Origin: Exiguobacterium sp. 9-2
GTDB lineage: Bacteria > Bacillota > Bacilli > Exiguobacteriales > Exiguobacteriaceae
DNA: 64,000 nt
Assembly: GCF_036287235.1 (NCBI RefSeq)
Contig: NZ_CP142850.1
Span: 2,227,336 to 2,291,335 of the forward strand
Reading direction: 5' to 3'
Position 1 is the stretch's first letter, and the number at the start of each line of letters is the position of its first letter. Positions 8,762 through 17,987 of this stretch are shown in pieces. The translations under genes and the position numbers were made by a program. The notes under the pieces were generated by a model, which made no database searches, was not told the DNA's origin, and saw nothing but the letters and a program-made list of their open reading frames with translations.

Positions 8762-9510
8762 TCCACGCTTGCAAAATGATAGAGCAAAATGCCAGCCGCT
8801 ACTGCCGCATTCAATGACTCCGCTTTACCGCGGATCGGGATGTAGGCACGCTCATCACAATAAGAGAGCAATTCTGGCGCAACGCCTTGTGCTTCGTTCC
8901 CGATGATCAAACCGAGTGCATCCATCGGTGCGATCGTTTGATAAGACGTCGCTCCTTCTAACGCCGTGCCGATTACCGCAATTCCTTGCTCGTGCAGGGC
9001 ATTGACTGCCTCTTCGAGTGGCATTGCGATAACAGGTAAGTGGAAAAGTGATCCTTGCGTCGCACGGATGACTTTTCCGTTATAGACGTCAACTGTTCCC
9101 GGTCCGACGACGACACCATCGAATCCAGCTGCGTCAGCTGTCCGAATCATCGTCCCGACGTTCCCTGGATCTTGTAGACGATCGAGCAACAAATAGCGTC
9201 CTCGTTCTAATTGTGCCGAAGCTTGTTTCATCTCACAGACAGCGAAGATGCCTTGCGACGTTTCCGTCTCAGCCAGTACTTTGATGACGGCTTCATCGAT
9301 CGTAAAGACATCGGCATTTCTTTTCCAAGAACCTGGTACTTGGTACGATTCACGCACGATCAATTCCTTGACGATTCCAGCGCGAACAGCTTCTTCAATC
9401 AGATGTTCTCCTTCGATCAAGAAACGGTTCGTCTGCAGACGTCCTTTTTTCGTTAAGAGTTTTTTCCATTGTTTAACGATTTCGTTCTTTGCTGATGCGA
9501 TGTGCTTCAT
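8758..9510 (-). CDS. TrmH/SpoU-family RNA 2'-O-methyltransferase
   Basis: A 250-residue SPOUT methyltransferase like Bacillus YsgA. An N-terminal substrate-binding domain (residues 1-95) precedes the knotted SAM-binding domain, with motif 1 DRLQDPGNVGTMIRTADA, motif 2 LIIGNEAQGVAPELL, and motif 3 IPIRGKAESLNAAVAAGILLY. It likely methylates ribose in rRNA; the site is not inferable. ATG 9510 follows GAGGGG. It starts 7 bp after the M42 peptidase stop, so is operonic with it, and lies upstream of pheST as in Bacillus. Confidence 0.88.
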   Translation of the reverse strand: MKHIASAKNEIVKQWKKLLTKKGRLQTNRFLIEGEHLIEEAVRAGIVKELIVRESYQVPGSWKRNADVFTIDEAVIKVLAETETSQGIFAVCEMKQASAQLERGRYLLLDRLQDPGNVGTMIRTADAAGFDGVVVGPGTVDVYNGKVIRATQGSLFHLPVIAMPLEEAVNALHEQGIAVIGTALEGATSYQTIAPMDALGLIIGNEAQGVAPELLSYCDERAYIPIRGKAESLNAAVAAGILLYHFASVD

Positions 9511-9517
9511 TATTTTA

Positions 9518-10600
9518 TTACCCCTCGTAGATCGCTTGGACGGTCTCCGCATCAAGACGTTTTGTGACAGCAACGACTAAATCGACGGCTGCCTCGAAAT
9601 CGGCTTTATGCATGATTGAGACGTTCGTATGCAGGTAACGGATCGGTACAGTCAATGCAAGTGATGGAACACCTGTATTAGACAAATGGAATTTTGCTGC
9701 ATCCGTTCCGCCACCTGGCGTTAAGTCCAGTTGATACTTGATATTTTCTTCTGTTGCGACTTTCGTCACGAAATCGATCAATCCACGATGTGCGATCATC
9801 GTTGCATCGAACATGATGACTTGAACGCCTTCACCTAATTTAGACAATGCTTCACGATCGGTCATTCCTGGCGTATCACCTGGGATACCTGTATCGACTG
9901 CAAAGGCGATTGATGGTTTCAGCAGGTGTGCGACGGTTTGAGCCCCACGTAACCCGACTTCTTCCTGAACAGTCGCTCCTGCGAAAATCGTGTTCGGATG
10001 ACCGTCTGCTTTTAAGCGTTTGATTGCTTCGATTGCGATGGCACAACCAATCCGGTTGTCCCACGCTTTTGCCATCAAGAAGTTCTCATTTTTCATCACA
10101 GTAAATTCGCAATGTGGAACGACCGTATCACCCGGACGAATTCCCCAACCGTCGACTTCTTCTTTTGATGAAGCACCGATATCGATGAACATATCTTTAA
10201 TGTCGACCGGCTTATTGCGCGCTTCCGGTGGTAAAACATGAGGTGGTTTTGCACCGATTACGCCTGGAATGACTTCACCAGATGACGTTACAATGTTCAT
10301 ACGCTGTGCCAAGAGGACTTGACCCCACCAACCGCCGAGTGGTTGGAAACGAAGGAATCCTTTTTCATCGATCTTCGTGACCATGAATCCGACTTCATCC
10401 ATGTGACCAGCAATCAATACACGTGGTGCATCTTCGCCTGCGCCTTTATGTTCAGCAAACAGACTACCGAGACCATCCTGGTGGAATGCTTCTGCATGAG
10501 GTTCTAAATATTCACGCATGAGGCTCCGGACTTCTTTTTCGTTTCCCGGTACACCTGTTGCGTCCGTGAGACGTTTTAGCATATGTAATTGTTCGTTCAT
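9518..10600 (-). CDS. M42 family metallo-aminopeptidase (YsdC-like)
   Basis: A 360-residue M42 glutamyl-aminopeptidase/endoglucanase-family protein. Di-metal ligands are visible in order: AGHMDEVGFMV, KAWDNRIGCAIA, VQEEVGLRGA (general base and metal Glu), AVDTG, and a late His in RYLHTN. These enzymes form large tetrahedral oligomers and trim peptides in the cytoplasm. GGAGGAAATC precedes ATG 10600. Upstream is the dUTPase, 12 bp away; downstream the rRNA methylase. Confidence 0.92.
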   Translation of the reverse strand: MNEQLHMLKRLTDATGVPGNEKEVRSLMREYLEPHAEAFHQDGLGSLFAEHKGAGEDAPRVLIAGHMDEVGFMVTKIDEKGFLRFQPLGGWWGQVLLAQRMNIVTSSGEVIPGVIGAKPPHVLPPEARNKPVDIKDMFIDIGASSKEEVDGWGIRPGDTVVPHCEFTVMKNENFLMAKAWDNRIGCAIAIEAIKRLKADGHPNTIFAGATVQEEVGLRGAQTVAHLLKPSIAFAVDTGIPGDTPGMTDREALSKLGEGVQVIMFDATMIAHRGLIDFVTKVATEENIKYQLDLTPGGGTDAAKFHLSNTGVPSLALTVPIRYLHTNVSIMHKADFEAAVDLVVAVTKRLDAETVQAIYEG

Positions 10601-10612
10601 CTGATTTCCTCC

Positions 10613-11095
10613 TTAGTAACCGTTGTCTTGTCGCACATGGTTTGCTTCATTTTTAGAAATGTAAGCCTTGAAAATCATATCCTGTGTAAAGCCTAGTGTA
10701 GCACCTAATGCAAGGTATGCACCAATCAGAACATCATAACTTTGTTCCGTCCGCGAGATCGCAAAGACGTTCGTTTTGTTATAGACGTCTAAAAAAGCAT
10801 CTGTTGCTGTCAAATAGAAGTCACCTTCTGTAAAATGACTCTTCTTGTACTCAAGCGCTAGACCTAGTGAGAGTAGAAAATGGACGCCATCGACATATTC
10901 CTCAAGAATTGTGACTTGAGCGGATGGTCCCTTGTTCGACCAGAACTTAAAGCAACGTGTCTCGTTCGCAAGTTCACCGAGTTCGACCAATAAGGCAAGC
11001 AGACGCTCGTCGAATTGATTGCCTGTTAATTGATGTTCTGACTGAATCCGTTTATCCAACTGTTCTTGCATCTCAAAAAGTGTCAACCAATCCAT
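10613..11095 (-). CDS. Dimeric dUTP diphosphatase (dUTPase_2 family)
   Basis: A 160-residue all-alpha NTP pyrophosphatase of the MazG-like dimeric dUTPase group (Pfam dUTPase_2). The metal-binding E-x-x-E...E-x-x-D pattern is seen in LLVELGELANETRCFKFW and EEYVDGVHFLLSLG. It would hydrolyse dUTP to dUMP, keeping uracil out of DNA and feeding dTMP synthesis. AGAAGGAG precedes ATG 11095. It lies first in a dUTPase, M42 peptidase, methylase run, after the rplT terminator. Confidence 0.85.
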   Translation of the reverse strand: MDWLTLFEMQEQLDKRIQSEHQLTGNQFDERLLALLVELGELANETRCFKFWSNKGPSAQVTILEEYVDGVHFLLSLGLALEYKKSHFTEGDFYLTATDAFLDVYNKTNVFAISRTEQSYDVLIGAYLALGATLGFTQDMIFKAYISKNEANHVRQDNGY

Positions 11096-11169
11096 CTTTA
11101 ATTCTCCTTCTATCTAAAAAAATCATATGACCGTCTCATCGACGTGCCTTCTTATTTTATCATTAAATC

Positions 11170-11202
11170 GAAAAAAACGTCGGAGAATTAAATTCCCCGA
11201 CG
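11170..11202 (-). terminator. Terminator of infC-rpmI-rplT
   Basis: Near-perfect stem 11178-11202 (CGTCGGGGAATT / AATTCTCCGACG on the minus strand) followed by seven Ts. Confidence 0.88.
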
Positions 11203-11213
11203 AATTGTAGAAC

Positions 11214-11573
11214 TTAAGCGTTCAATTTTGCTTTTGCTGTGTCAGCAAGTGAAGCAAATGCAGTTGCATCTGTAACTGCGAGGTCAGCGAGCATCTTACG
11301 GTTAACGTCGATACCTGCTAATTTAAGACCATGCATCATGCGGCTGTAAGAAAGACCGTTGATACGTGCTGCCGCATTGATCCGAGTGATCCAGAGGCGA
11401 CGGAAGTCACGTTTCTTTTGACGACGGTCACGGTAAGCGTACATGAGAGATTTCATGACTTGCTGTTTCGCAACCTTGAAGAGTGTATGTTTCGAGCCGT
11501 AGTAGCCCTTAGCTAATTTGAGTTGTTTTTTACGACGTTGACGAGTCGTATATCCGCCTTTTACGCGTGGCAT
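11214..11573 (-). CDS. rplT: 50S ribosomal protein L20
   Basis: A 119-residue L20, matching the family from [16 protein letters not shown] through [18 protein letters not shown] to the C-terminal helix. It binds 23S rRNA early in assembly and in Bacilli represses its own operon through the leader. AGGAGGG precedes ATG 11573. Third gene of the operon with infC and rpmI. Confidence 0.98.
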   Translation of the reverse strand: MPRVKGGYTTRQRRKKQLKLAKGYYGSKHTLFKVAKQQVMKSLMYAYRDRRQKKRDFRRLWITRINAAARINGLSYSRMMHGLKLAGIDVNRKMLADLAVTDATAFASLADTAKAKLNA

Positions 11574-11610
11574 ATAAATTCCCTCCTAAATCTGTATACG
11601 ATTGGATAAA

Positions 11611-11805
11611 TTACTTCGCGATCATGTGACGGATGCGTTTGAAGTCACCCGTAGATACCATGCTAGCTTTACGTAATTTACGTTTCGCTTTTGTTGATTT
11701 GTTACCGAACAAGTGGCTTGTGTAAGCACGACCACGTTTCAATTTGCCAGAAGCAGTACGTTTGAAACGTTTAGAAGCACCGCGGTGCGATTTCATTTTA
11801 GGCAT
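11611..11805 (-). CDS. rpmI: 50S ribosomal protein L35
   Basis: A 64-residue, strongly basic L35 ([17 protein letters not shown] to RIRHMIAK), of exact family length. It lies between infC and rplT with short gaps and a good AGGAGGG ribosome site. Confidence 0.98.
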   Translation of the reverse strand: MPKMKSHRGASKRFKRTASGKLKRGRAYTSHLFGNKSTKAKRKLRKASMVSTGDFKRIRHMIAK

Positions 11806-11832
11806 GAGAGATTCCCTCCTACTTCGATTCGA

Positions 11833-12348
11833 TTAGTCTTCTTTCTTAGGAGCAAGCACGAGGAACATGCTGCGTCCTTCCATCTTCGGTCTCTGTTCCA
11901 CAACACCGAACTCACTTAAATCCGTTGCGAGGCGTTCGAGAACGCGTCTACCGATTTCCGAGTGAGTGATGGCACGACCGCGGAAACGAATACTCGCTTT
12001 CACTTTGTTACCATTCTCCAAGAATTTCTTCGCATTACGGAATTTCGTTTGGAAGTCGTTCTCCTCGATCGTCGGGCTAAGACGAACTTCTTTCATCTGA
12101 ATCACTTTCTGATTCTTCCGAGTTTCTTTGTCCTTCTTTTGCATCTCGAAACGGTATTTACCATAGTCCATGATCTTACAAACTGGCGGTGTCGCTTGTG
12201 GAGCGACCATGACGAGGTCAAGTTCCGCTTCCTCTGCGAGACGTAGCGCTTCGTTGCGTGATTGGACACCTAGTTGAGCACCATCCGCTCCGATAAGACG
12301 AACTTCCCGGGCACGGATGCTTTCATTGATTAACAGATCTTTGCTAAT
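11833..12348 (-). CDS. infC: Translation initiation factor IF-3, AUU start
   Basis: IF-3 binds the 30S subunit and enforces start codon and initiator tRNA choice. The protein has the N-domain ([19 protein letters not shown]), the linker with [15 protein letters not shown], and the C-domain ([23 protein letters not shown] and the [17 protein letters not shown] region). The start is placed at ATT (12346-12348), 5 bases after GGAGGTG; this matches where family members begin and gives 171 residues. An ATG 15 bases upstream (12361-12363) overlaps that ribosome site and has none of its own. An AUU start is the known basis of IF-3 autoregulation. Confidence 0.93.
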   Translation of the reverse strand: MSKDLLINESIRAREVRLIGADGAQLGVQSRNEALRLAEEAELDLVMVAPQATPPVCKIMDYGKYRFEMQKKDKETRKNQKVIQMKEVRLSPTIEENDFQTKFRNAKKFLENGNKVKASIRFRGRAITHSEIGRRVLERLATDLSEFGVVEQRPKMEGRSMFLVLAPKKED

Positions 12349-12363
12349 GGTTAGCACCTCCAT

Positions 12364-12550
12364 CGTGCATTGCACGAAAAATGAATGATAGAAAACGCTA
12401 TAAAAAAAGCGTCGGCAGTTTTTCCCGCCCACACTCATAAGGAACGCCAAGGCACAGCATTTGCTATACATTGCGTATCTTCATGATGAACCAGTACGAG
12501 TTATCATACATGGTGAGAAGCGGGATGCTTCTGCTTTGTTGTCATTTCAC
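12364..12550 (-). ncRNA. L20-type (infC operon) leader RNA
   Basis: About 190 nt separate the promoter from infC. The leader carries the paired GCAGAAGC / GCTTCT element, the AGTGTGGGCGGG segment able to pair with CTGCC, and T-rich tracts, all typical of the Firmicutes infC-rpmI-rplT leader that L20 binds to trigger premature termination. Exact folding was not computed. Confidence 0.65.
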
Positions 12551-12556
12551 TTTGCT

Positions 12557-12586
12557 ATCATAGCACTTGTTTTCCCGTGATGTCAA
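12557..12586 (-). promoter_or_regulatory. Promoter of the infC operon
   Basis: Consensus TTGACA (12581-12586), 18 bases, TATGAT (12557-12562) on the minus strand. Confidence 0.82.
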
Positions 12587-12755
12587 GCCGCTTTCTATGT
12601 TCTTACAGAACGTTGCTCACATACTTGATTATAATAGCAATCCTTTTACGGATAAGCAAGAAGTTTCTAACCTGTTTTTCACGGGTACATTCATAACATG
12701 AAAAAAGATTCAGAACATTCGCAAGCAAAACTGTTTATTTAGAATGATTATTGTT

Positions 12756-12770
12756 TTATAATTAATTTAA
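12756..12770 (+). promoter_or_regulatory. PerR-like box and -10 of katA
   Basis: TTATAATTAATTTAA matches the PerR consensus TTATAATnATTATAA at all but two positions and contains a perfect -10 (TATAAT, 12757-12762). A second, weaker match (three mismatches) is at 12739-12753. Binding here would block transcription until peroxide inactivates PerR. The interval 12587-12755 otherwise holds only AT-rich sequence. Confidence 0.55.
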
Positions 12771-12795
12771 TCTTACATAAAGGGGAGAATAACAG

Positions 12796-14265
12796 ATGAC
12801 TGAAAAACGATTAACGACCAATCAAGGTGTACCAATCGGAGACAACCAGAATTCACGTACGGCTGGACGTCGCGGACCAACTTTATTAGAAGACTATCAA
12901 TTAATTGAAAAGATGGCCCATTTCGATCGGGAACGTGTACCTGAGCGCGTCGTACATGCTCGTGGCTTTGGTGCTCACGGTGTCTTCACTGTCAAAAATT
13001 CGATGAAAAAGTACACGAAAGCTGCGTTTTTACAAGAAGAAGGGACAGAAGTTCCTGTTTTCGCCCGCTTCTCGACTGTTATTCACGGCACGCATTCTCC
13101 AGAGACGCTCCGCGATCCACGTGGATTCTCTGTCAAGTTCTATACAGAAGAAGGAAACTGGGATTTCGTCGGGAACAACCTTCCTGTCTTCTTCATTCGT
13201 GACGCCATGAAATTCCCGGATATGGTCCATTCTCTCAAACCAGATCCACGCACGAATATTCAAGATCCTGACCGTTACTGGGACTTCATGACACTTCGTC
13301 CGGAATCGACGAACATGCTCATGCACCTTTTCACGGATGAGGGTATTCCTGCAAGCTACCGTAAAATGCGTGGTTCTTCCGTTCACTCGTTCAAATGGGT
13401 GAATGCACACGGTAATACGGTTTATGTGAAACTACGCTGGGTACCAAAAGCTGGTGTTCATAATCTCTCAGCTGAAGAAGCAACAGAGATTCAAGGAAAA
13501 GATTTCAACCATGCTTCAAACGATACGTTCCAAGCGATTGAAGATGGCGATTACCCGGAATGGGATCTGTTCGTACAGGTACTTGATCCGGCTGACGTCG
13601 ATCAGTTCGATTTCGATCCGCTCGACGCGACAAAAGATTGGTTTGAGGATGTCATTCCGTTCCAACACGTTGGTACAATGACATTGAACAAAAATGTCGA
13701 CAACTACTTTGCTGAAACAGAATCGGTTGGTTTTAACCCAGGTGTCTTGATTCCAGGGATGTTGCCATCTGAAGATAAGTTACTACAAGGTCGCTTGTTC
13801 TCTTACTCAGATACACAACGCTACCGTATTGGCACGAATTATCAACAACTTCCAATCAACTGTCCGTTTGCACAAGTGAACAACTACCAACGTGACGGTG
13901 CAATGCCGGTCGGTCAGCAAACGAGTCCGGTCAACTACGAACCGAACCGTTATCAAGAAGAACCAAAAGAAACACCCGAGTATACGGAAGAAAATCAACC
14001 GTTGCTTGATGATAAACACGGTCGTCTCGAAATCGAGAAGACGAATAACTTTGGTCAAGCCGGAGAAGTATACCGTCGTCTGACAGAAGAAGAGCAAGCA
14101 GCTCTTCTGAAGAACCTCGTCAACGACCTTCAGCAAGTCCGTCATGAAAATACGGTCCTGCTCGCAATCTGTAACTTCTATCGTGCTGATGCATCACTCG
14201 GTCAGAAGCTATCAGAAGCGCTTCAAGTCAATATCGAACCGTTCCTGCAACAAATGCGTTCATAA
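12796..14265 (+). CDS. katA: Monofunctional heme catalase (small-subunit clade)
   Basis: A 489-residue catalase that disproportionates hydrogen peroxide. Seen: N-terminal LTTNQGVPIGDNQNSRTAG; the catalytic His in ERVVHARGFGAHG; the distal Asn in FVGNNLPVFFIRDA; and the proximal heme ligand segment RLFSYSDTQRYRIG. The length fits clade 3 (no flavodoxin-like C-terminal domain). AGGGGAG precedes ATG 12796. It sits between the infC operon and thrS, which in Bacillus lie closer together, so it appears to be an inserted accessory gene. The closest guess is an Exiguobacterium-type catalase. Confidence 0.96.
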   Translation: MTEKRLTTNQGVPIGDNQNSRTAGRRGPTLLEDYQLIEKMAHFDRERVPERVVHARGFGAHGVFTVKNSMKKYTKAAFLQEEGTEVPVFARFSTVIHGTHSPETLRDPRGFSVKFYTEEGNWDFVGNNLPVFFIRDAMKFPDMVHSLKPDPRTNIQDPDRYWDFMTLRPESTNMLMHLFTDEGIPASYRKMRGSSVHSFKWVNAHGNTVYVKLRWVPKAGVHNLSAEEATEIQGKDFNHASNDTFQAIEDGDYPEWDLFVQVLDPADVDQFDFDPLDATKDWFEDVIPFQHVGTMTLNKNVDNYFAETESVGFNPGVLIPGMLPSEDKLLQGRLFSYSDTQRYRIGTNYQQLPINCPFAQVNNYQRDGAMPVGQQTSPVNYEPNRYQEEPKETPEYTEENQPLLDDKHGRLEIEKTNNFGQAGEVYRRLTEEEQAALLKNLVNDLQQVRHENTVLLAICNFYRADASLGQKLSEALQVNIEPFLQQMRS

Positions 14266-14274
14266 CGCAAAACG

Positions 14275-14310
14275 AGCACCCTCGACACTAGTCTTGGGTG
14301 CTTGTTTGTG
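14275..14310. terminator. Terminator between katA and the beta-helix gene
   Basis: Stem AGCACCC / GGGTGCT (14275-14281, 14296-14302) followed by a T-rich stretch on the plus strand and a TTTT on the other side of the stem. It lies between convergent genes. Confidence 0.65.
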
Positions 14311-14312
14311 TC

Positions 14313-15518
14313 TTAGTATGGAATAAAATCGTAACGCTCTGCCGTTTTATACGTGAACTCGTTCAGTTTTTTGAATAAGACGATTTGATCGAGTCCAACC
14401 TGCTTGACCGTATTTTGTTGCATGTACCGTTTTTGATCTGCTGTAAACGTATTATAGATTGGAGCATAGCCGTTACTTTGGAACGGTTGCATTTGAATCG
14501 CGCGATCCGCGTCTTCCAATCGATTGTAGCGAATTGTCCCTCCGACAACTCCTCTACCGAGAATCGTCATCGCTTTTCCATCTGCTCGATGCACGTTTCG
14601 GATCGTATTGTAGCGGAGCGTTGGATTCTCCCAGTTCATCATCGAAATCGCATAATCCTTCGTTCCGTCAATCGTGTTTTTTTCAATCCGGACATTCGTG
14701 TGTAATTTGTTTTCCGTGTATTGATGTGTGCCGATTGCCACATTGATGTTACGGAATAAGTTATTACGAATCGTGATATCTTCATTTGGAGTGCCATCTT
14801 GATTCGACCACTTCCAGTTGAAACCCTTCGTGATTGGATCTGGGGTATCGAGATTAATCGATTCATTCGGACCTGTATTCGGTATCATGACGGCATCGAC
14901 GAATTTCATGTTTTCGATGACTGCCTTCTTCGTTGCATCAAGTTCCATCGCATGTGAACCCTTTTGATTCCGTACCGTAATACCGCCGATGTACAAATTT
15001 TGATTATGGGCAATAGCGAAAGCCGAACCACGCGCATATTGATTCAAGTCGATCTGTGCATTCCCCTTACCGACGAGTTTAACATTCTGGGAACCGTTAT
15101 ATTTGCCAACTTTTTTATCCAGACGTAAAACAGATGGCGCAACGAAATCAAAGACACTCGTCGTCGAACTAATCTTTGTCGTCCCTGTCTCTGTCGTCTT
15201 TTTGATGATGACACCATCCTCTAGGATCACCGTCGTATTGGACGGGATACCAACACGTAACGGGGACAGATACGTTCCCTTTGTTAGAACGAGGGTGCCT
15301 CCCCCTTCTTTTTCAAGTCGTTCCAAATAAGAACGCATCGTATAATGATTGCGTGTCTTTGCATTATAGGTCGTATATTTACGGATTGCTGGGTCAATCG
15401 CTTCTGTTTTTGGTGTAATCCGGTATGTTTTTTTAATCGTTGTCGCCTTCGCTTCGCTCGGATGAATACCGATTAAAAGTGAAGAAGCGATGAATACAGC
15501 GAGAGTTGTTTTCTTCAA
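14313..15518 (-). CDS. Secreted right-handed beta-helix protein
   Basis: A 401-residue protein with a clear signal peptide (KKTTLAVFIASSLLIGIHPSEAKA) cleaved near residue 25. The rest is a repetitive beta-rich pattern typical of pectate-lyase-like parallel beta-helices: repeated short strands with Asn/Gly turns (for example IENMKFVDAVMIPNTG, IRNNLFRNINVAIG, IEKNTIDGTKDYAI, LRYNTIRNVHRADG). It may act on a polysaccharide outside the cell; no catalytic residues were assigned. The start is placed at TTG 15518, preceded by AAGGAAG; an ATG further upstream lacks such a site and would spoil the signal peptide. Confidence 0.7.
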   Translation of the reverse strand: MKKTTLAVFIASSLLIGIHPSEAKATTIKKTYRITPKTEAIDPAIRKYTTYNAKTRNHYTMRSYLERLEKEGGGTLVLTKGTYLSPLRVGIPSNTTVILEDGVIIKKTTETGTTKISSTTSVFDFVAPSVLRLDKKVGKYNGSQNVKLVGKGNAQIDLNQYARGSAFAIAHNQNLYIGGITVRNQKGSHAMELDATKKAVIENMKFVDAVMIPNTGPNESINLDTPDPITKGFNWKWSNQDGTPNEDITIRNNLFRNINVAIGTHQYTENKLHTNVRIEKNTIDGTKDYAISMMNWENPTLRYNTIRNVHRADGKAMTILGRGVVGGTIRYNRLEDADRAIQMQPFQSNGYAPIYNTFTADQKRYMQQNTVKQVGLDQIVLFKKLNEFTYKTAERYDFIPY

Positions 15519-15567
15519 TCTGTAACTTCCTTCCCATTCTTCAAAACATTTCATCCACTGAAGGTCT

Positions 15568-15576
15568 ATTATAGCA
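15568..15576 (-). promoter_or_regulatory. Extended -10 promoter of the beta-helix gene
   Basis: TGCTATAAT on the minus strand, an extended -10 (TGnTATAAT) without a good -35, about 50 bases before the TTG start. Confidence 0.5.
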
Positions 15577-15684
15577 TTTATCCAATTAAAGGAAAAATGA
15601 CATTTGGTCATTTTAGATAGATTCAGTTGGATGTTCTACCTGTTTCATCGGTATGAAATTGGTTTCTTTCAAGCATCCCATCAC

Positions 15685-15725
15685 AAAAACAATCCGCCCT
15701 ACATCAGCAGGGCGGATTGTTTTTG
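15685..15725. terminator. Terminator of thrS
   Basis: Long perfect stem CAATCCGCCCT / AGGGCGGATTG with A and T runs on both sides, so it can work in both directions. Confidence 0.88.
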
Positions 15726-15735
15726 TATACATGAA

Positions 15736-17676
15736 TTATTTTGAACGATTTGCGATTTCTTGCTCTAAATCTGCAATGAATTGTTCGAGTGATGCATTAC
15801 TCGAGTCTTTTGAACCGTAACGACGAATGTTGACTTCGCGTGATTCAACTTCTTTGTCACCTAAAACGAGCATGACCGGTACTTTATTGACTTGTGCTTC
15901 ACGAATACGATAACCGAGTTTCTCGTCACGGAAATCTGTTTCGACGCGGATTCCCTTTTTCAACAGGATCGCTTTGATTTCACGAGCATAGTCTTCATGA
16001 ACACCAGAAACCGGAATCAATTTCACCTGAACGGGTGCGAGCCATGTTGGGAACGCACCTTTGTATTCTTCGATCAAGTATGCGACGAATCGTTCCATTG
16101 TCGAAACGACACCTCGGTGTAAGACGACCGGACGATGATCTTGTCCGTCATTTCCTTTGTATGTCAATTCCAAGCGCTCTGGTAAGAGGAAGTCGAGTTG
16201 GACTGTCGAGAGCGTCTCATCTTTACCAAGTGCTGTCCGAACTTGCACGTCAAGCTTCGGTCCGTAGAAGGCAGCTTCGCCTTCTGCTTCGAAGTATTCA
16301 AGTTCGAGCTCATCCATTGTTTCTTTCAACTCACGTTGCGCCATTTCCCAAATCGCATCGTTATCGAAGTACTTCTCTTTATCCGCTGGGTCACGGTACG
16401 AAAGACGGAACTTGTAATCTGTGATCCCGAAATCAGCATAGACTTCTTGAATAAGGTGAACGATGGCTTTAAACTCATCTTTCATTTGGTCAGGACGGAC
16501 GAACGTATGTCCATCGTTAAGAACCATGTAACGAACGCGCTGAAGACCAGTCAAGGCACCAGACATTTCGTAACGGTGCATGCCACCAAGCTCCGCGACA
16601 CGAAGTGGTAAATCACGGTACGAACGTGGTTCGTTCTTATAGACCATCATATGGTGTGGACAGTTCATCGGGCGAAGAACAAGTTCTTCATTGTCCATCT
16701 CCATTTTCGGGAACATGTCATCTTGATAGTGATCCCAGTGCCCCGATGTCTTGTATAGATCGACTGAACCGAGGACCGGTGTATAGACGTGCTCATACCC
16801 AAGTTCGAGTTCTTTATCGACGATATAACGCTCGACTGTCCGACGGATGGCTGCTCCTTTTGGTAACCACATCGGAAGTCCTTGACCGACTTCTTGAGAA
16901 GTGAAGAATAAACCAAGTTCCTTCCCGAGTTTCCGGTGATCCCGTTCTTTTGCTTCAGCGAGGAAGTGGAGGTGTTGTTTCAACTGATCTTTTGTTGCCC
17001 ATGCTGTACCGTAAATCCGTTGTAACATCTTGTTTTTCGAATCACCACGCCAGTAAGCACCAGCAACGCTCATCAATTTGAAGACTTGTAGCTTCGCTGT
17101 CGCTGGAACGTGTGGTCCACGGCAGAGATCGAAGAATTCGCCTTGACGGTAAATCGTCAAATCCTGATCAGCAGGAATCGACTCGATCAATTCAACCTTC
17201 AACGGATCATTGAGTTCTTTATAGATGGCGAGTGCCTCGTCACGCGAGACGACTTCTCGTTCGATCGGCAAGTTTTCACCGGCGATTTTATTCATCATCT
17301 TCTCGATTTCTGGAAGGTCCTCTTCTGTCAGACGACGTTCCATATCGATGTCATAGTAAAAACCATTCTCGATTGTCGGTCCAATTCCAAGATGAATCGT
17401 TTCATCCGGATACAGACGTTTGATGGCTTGTGCCATCAAATGAGCTGATGAGTGACGAATCAAGTCGAGCCCTTCTTCTGAATCCGGCATGATCAATTCA
17501 ATTGTACCGTCCTCTTCGATTGGACGACGGTAATCGATGGCGTGCCCGTTCAATTTAGCAGCAAAGGCTTTTTTACGAAGACCTGGGCTGATCGAAGCTG
17601 CCACTTCTTCAGCTGTCGTGCCGGCTGCAAATTCCTTTACGGCGCCGTCTGGAAATGTAAGTGTGATGTTTGACAT
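15736..17676 (-). CDS. thrS: Threonine-tRNA ligase
   Basis: A 646-residue class II synthetase of full bacterial length: N-terminal TGS domain (residues 1-63), the SAD editing domain with [10 protein letters not shown] and the [10 protein letters not shown] segment, the catalytic core with the zinc ligands in [13 protein letters not shown] and LHRGV, and a C-terminal anticodon-binding domain. AAGGGGG precedes ATG 17676. Controlled by the T-box upstream. Confidence 0.98.
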   Translation of the reverse strand: MSNITLTFPDGAVKEFAAGTTAEEVAASISPGLRKKAFAAKLNGHAIDYRRPIEEDGTIELIMPDSEEGLDLIRHSSAHLMAQAIKRLYPDETIHLGIGPTIENGFYYDIDMERRLTEEDLPEIEKMMNKIAGENLPIEREVVSRDEALAIYKELNDPLKVELIESIPADQDLTIYRQGEFFDLCRGPHVPATAKLQVFKLMSVAGAYWRGDSKNKMLQRIYGTAWATKDQLKQHLHFLAEAKERDHRKLGKELGLFFTSQEVGQGLPMWLPKGAAIRRTVERYIVDKELELGYEHVYTPVLGSVDLYKTSGHWDHYQDDMFPKMEMDNEELVLRPMNCPHHMMVYKNEPRSYRDLPLRVAELGGMHRYEMSGALTGLQRVRYMVLNDGHTFVRPDQMKDEFKAIVHLIQEVYADFGITDYKFRLSYRDPADKEKYFDNDAIWEMAQRELKETMDELELEYFEAEGEAAFYGPKLDVQVRTALGKDETLSTVQLDFLLPERLELTYKGNDGQDHRPVVLHRGVVSTMERFVAYLIEEYKGAFPTWLAPVQVKLIPVSGVHEDYAREIKAILLKKGIRVETDFRDEKLGYRIREAQVNKVPVMLVLGDKEVESREVNIRRYGSKDSSNASLEQFIADLEQEIANRSK

Positions 17677-17699
17677 GACTGTTTCCCCCTTTTACAAAA

Positions 17700-17950
17700 T
17701 AAAAAAGACTCATCCCTAAAAAGGGACGAGTCTTAATCTCGTGGTACCACCCTCGTTCCCGGACCATGCACTGGTTCGGCTCGAACACGCGTTAACGGGC
17801 GTGAGGCGCAAACGGATTAGCCCCGTTCGTGCTATGAGGGAGTAAAGACATGAATGATGCCATGAGAAGCTTCCACCGTTCTTCTCTCGCTAGTTTGGTT
17901 CATTTCATACTCCATATCCTCAATCGTTGCATCGTCTATTGACGTGTCAT
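17700..17950 (-). ncRNA. T-box leader of thrS
   Basis: T-box core GGGTGGTACCACGAG (17738-17752, minus strand), then a terminator stem AAGACTC(G/A)TCCCT with a T run at 17700-17733. Upstream sequence is able to form the long stem I. The Thr specifier codon could not be placed with confidence by eye; assignment to Thr rests on the downstream gene. Confidence 0.88.
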
Positions 17951-17951
17951 T

Positions 17952-17981
17952 AGTATAACGAATCCGTTGCTTCCTTGACAA
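17952..17981 (-). promoter_or_regulatory. Promoter of thrS T-box leader
   Basis: TTGTCA (17976-17981), 18 bases, TATACT (17952-17957) on the minus strand, just after the dnaI stop codon region. Confidence 0.7.
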
Positions 17982-17987
17982 GGAAAA

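Noticed and set aside
12371..12383. CGTGCAATGCACG palindrome before infC as an operator
   Set aside because: It lies in the L20-type leader RNA and is more likely part of the RNA fold.
12364..12471. Extension of infC by 36 or more codons upstream
   Set aside because: It runs through leader RNA, has no ribosome site and no family similarity.
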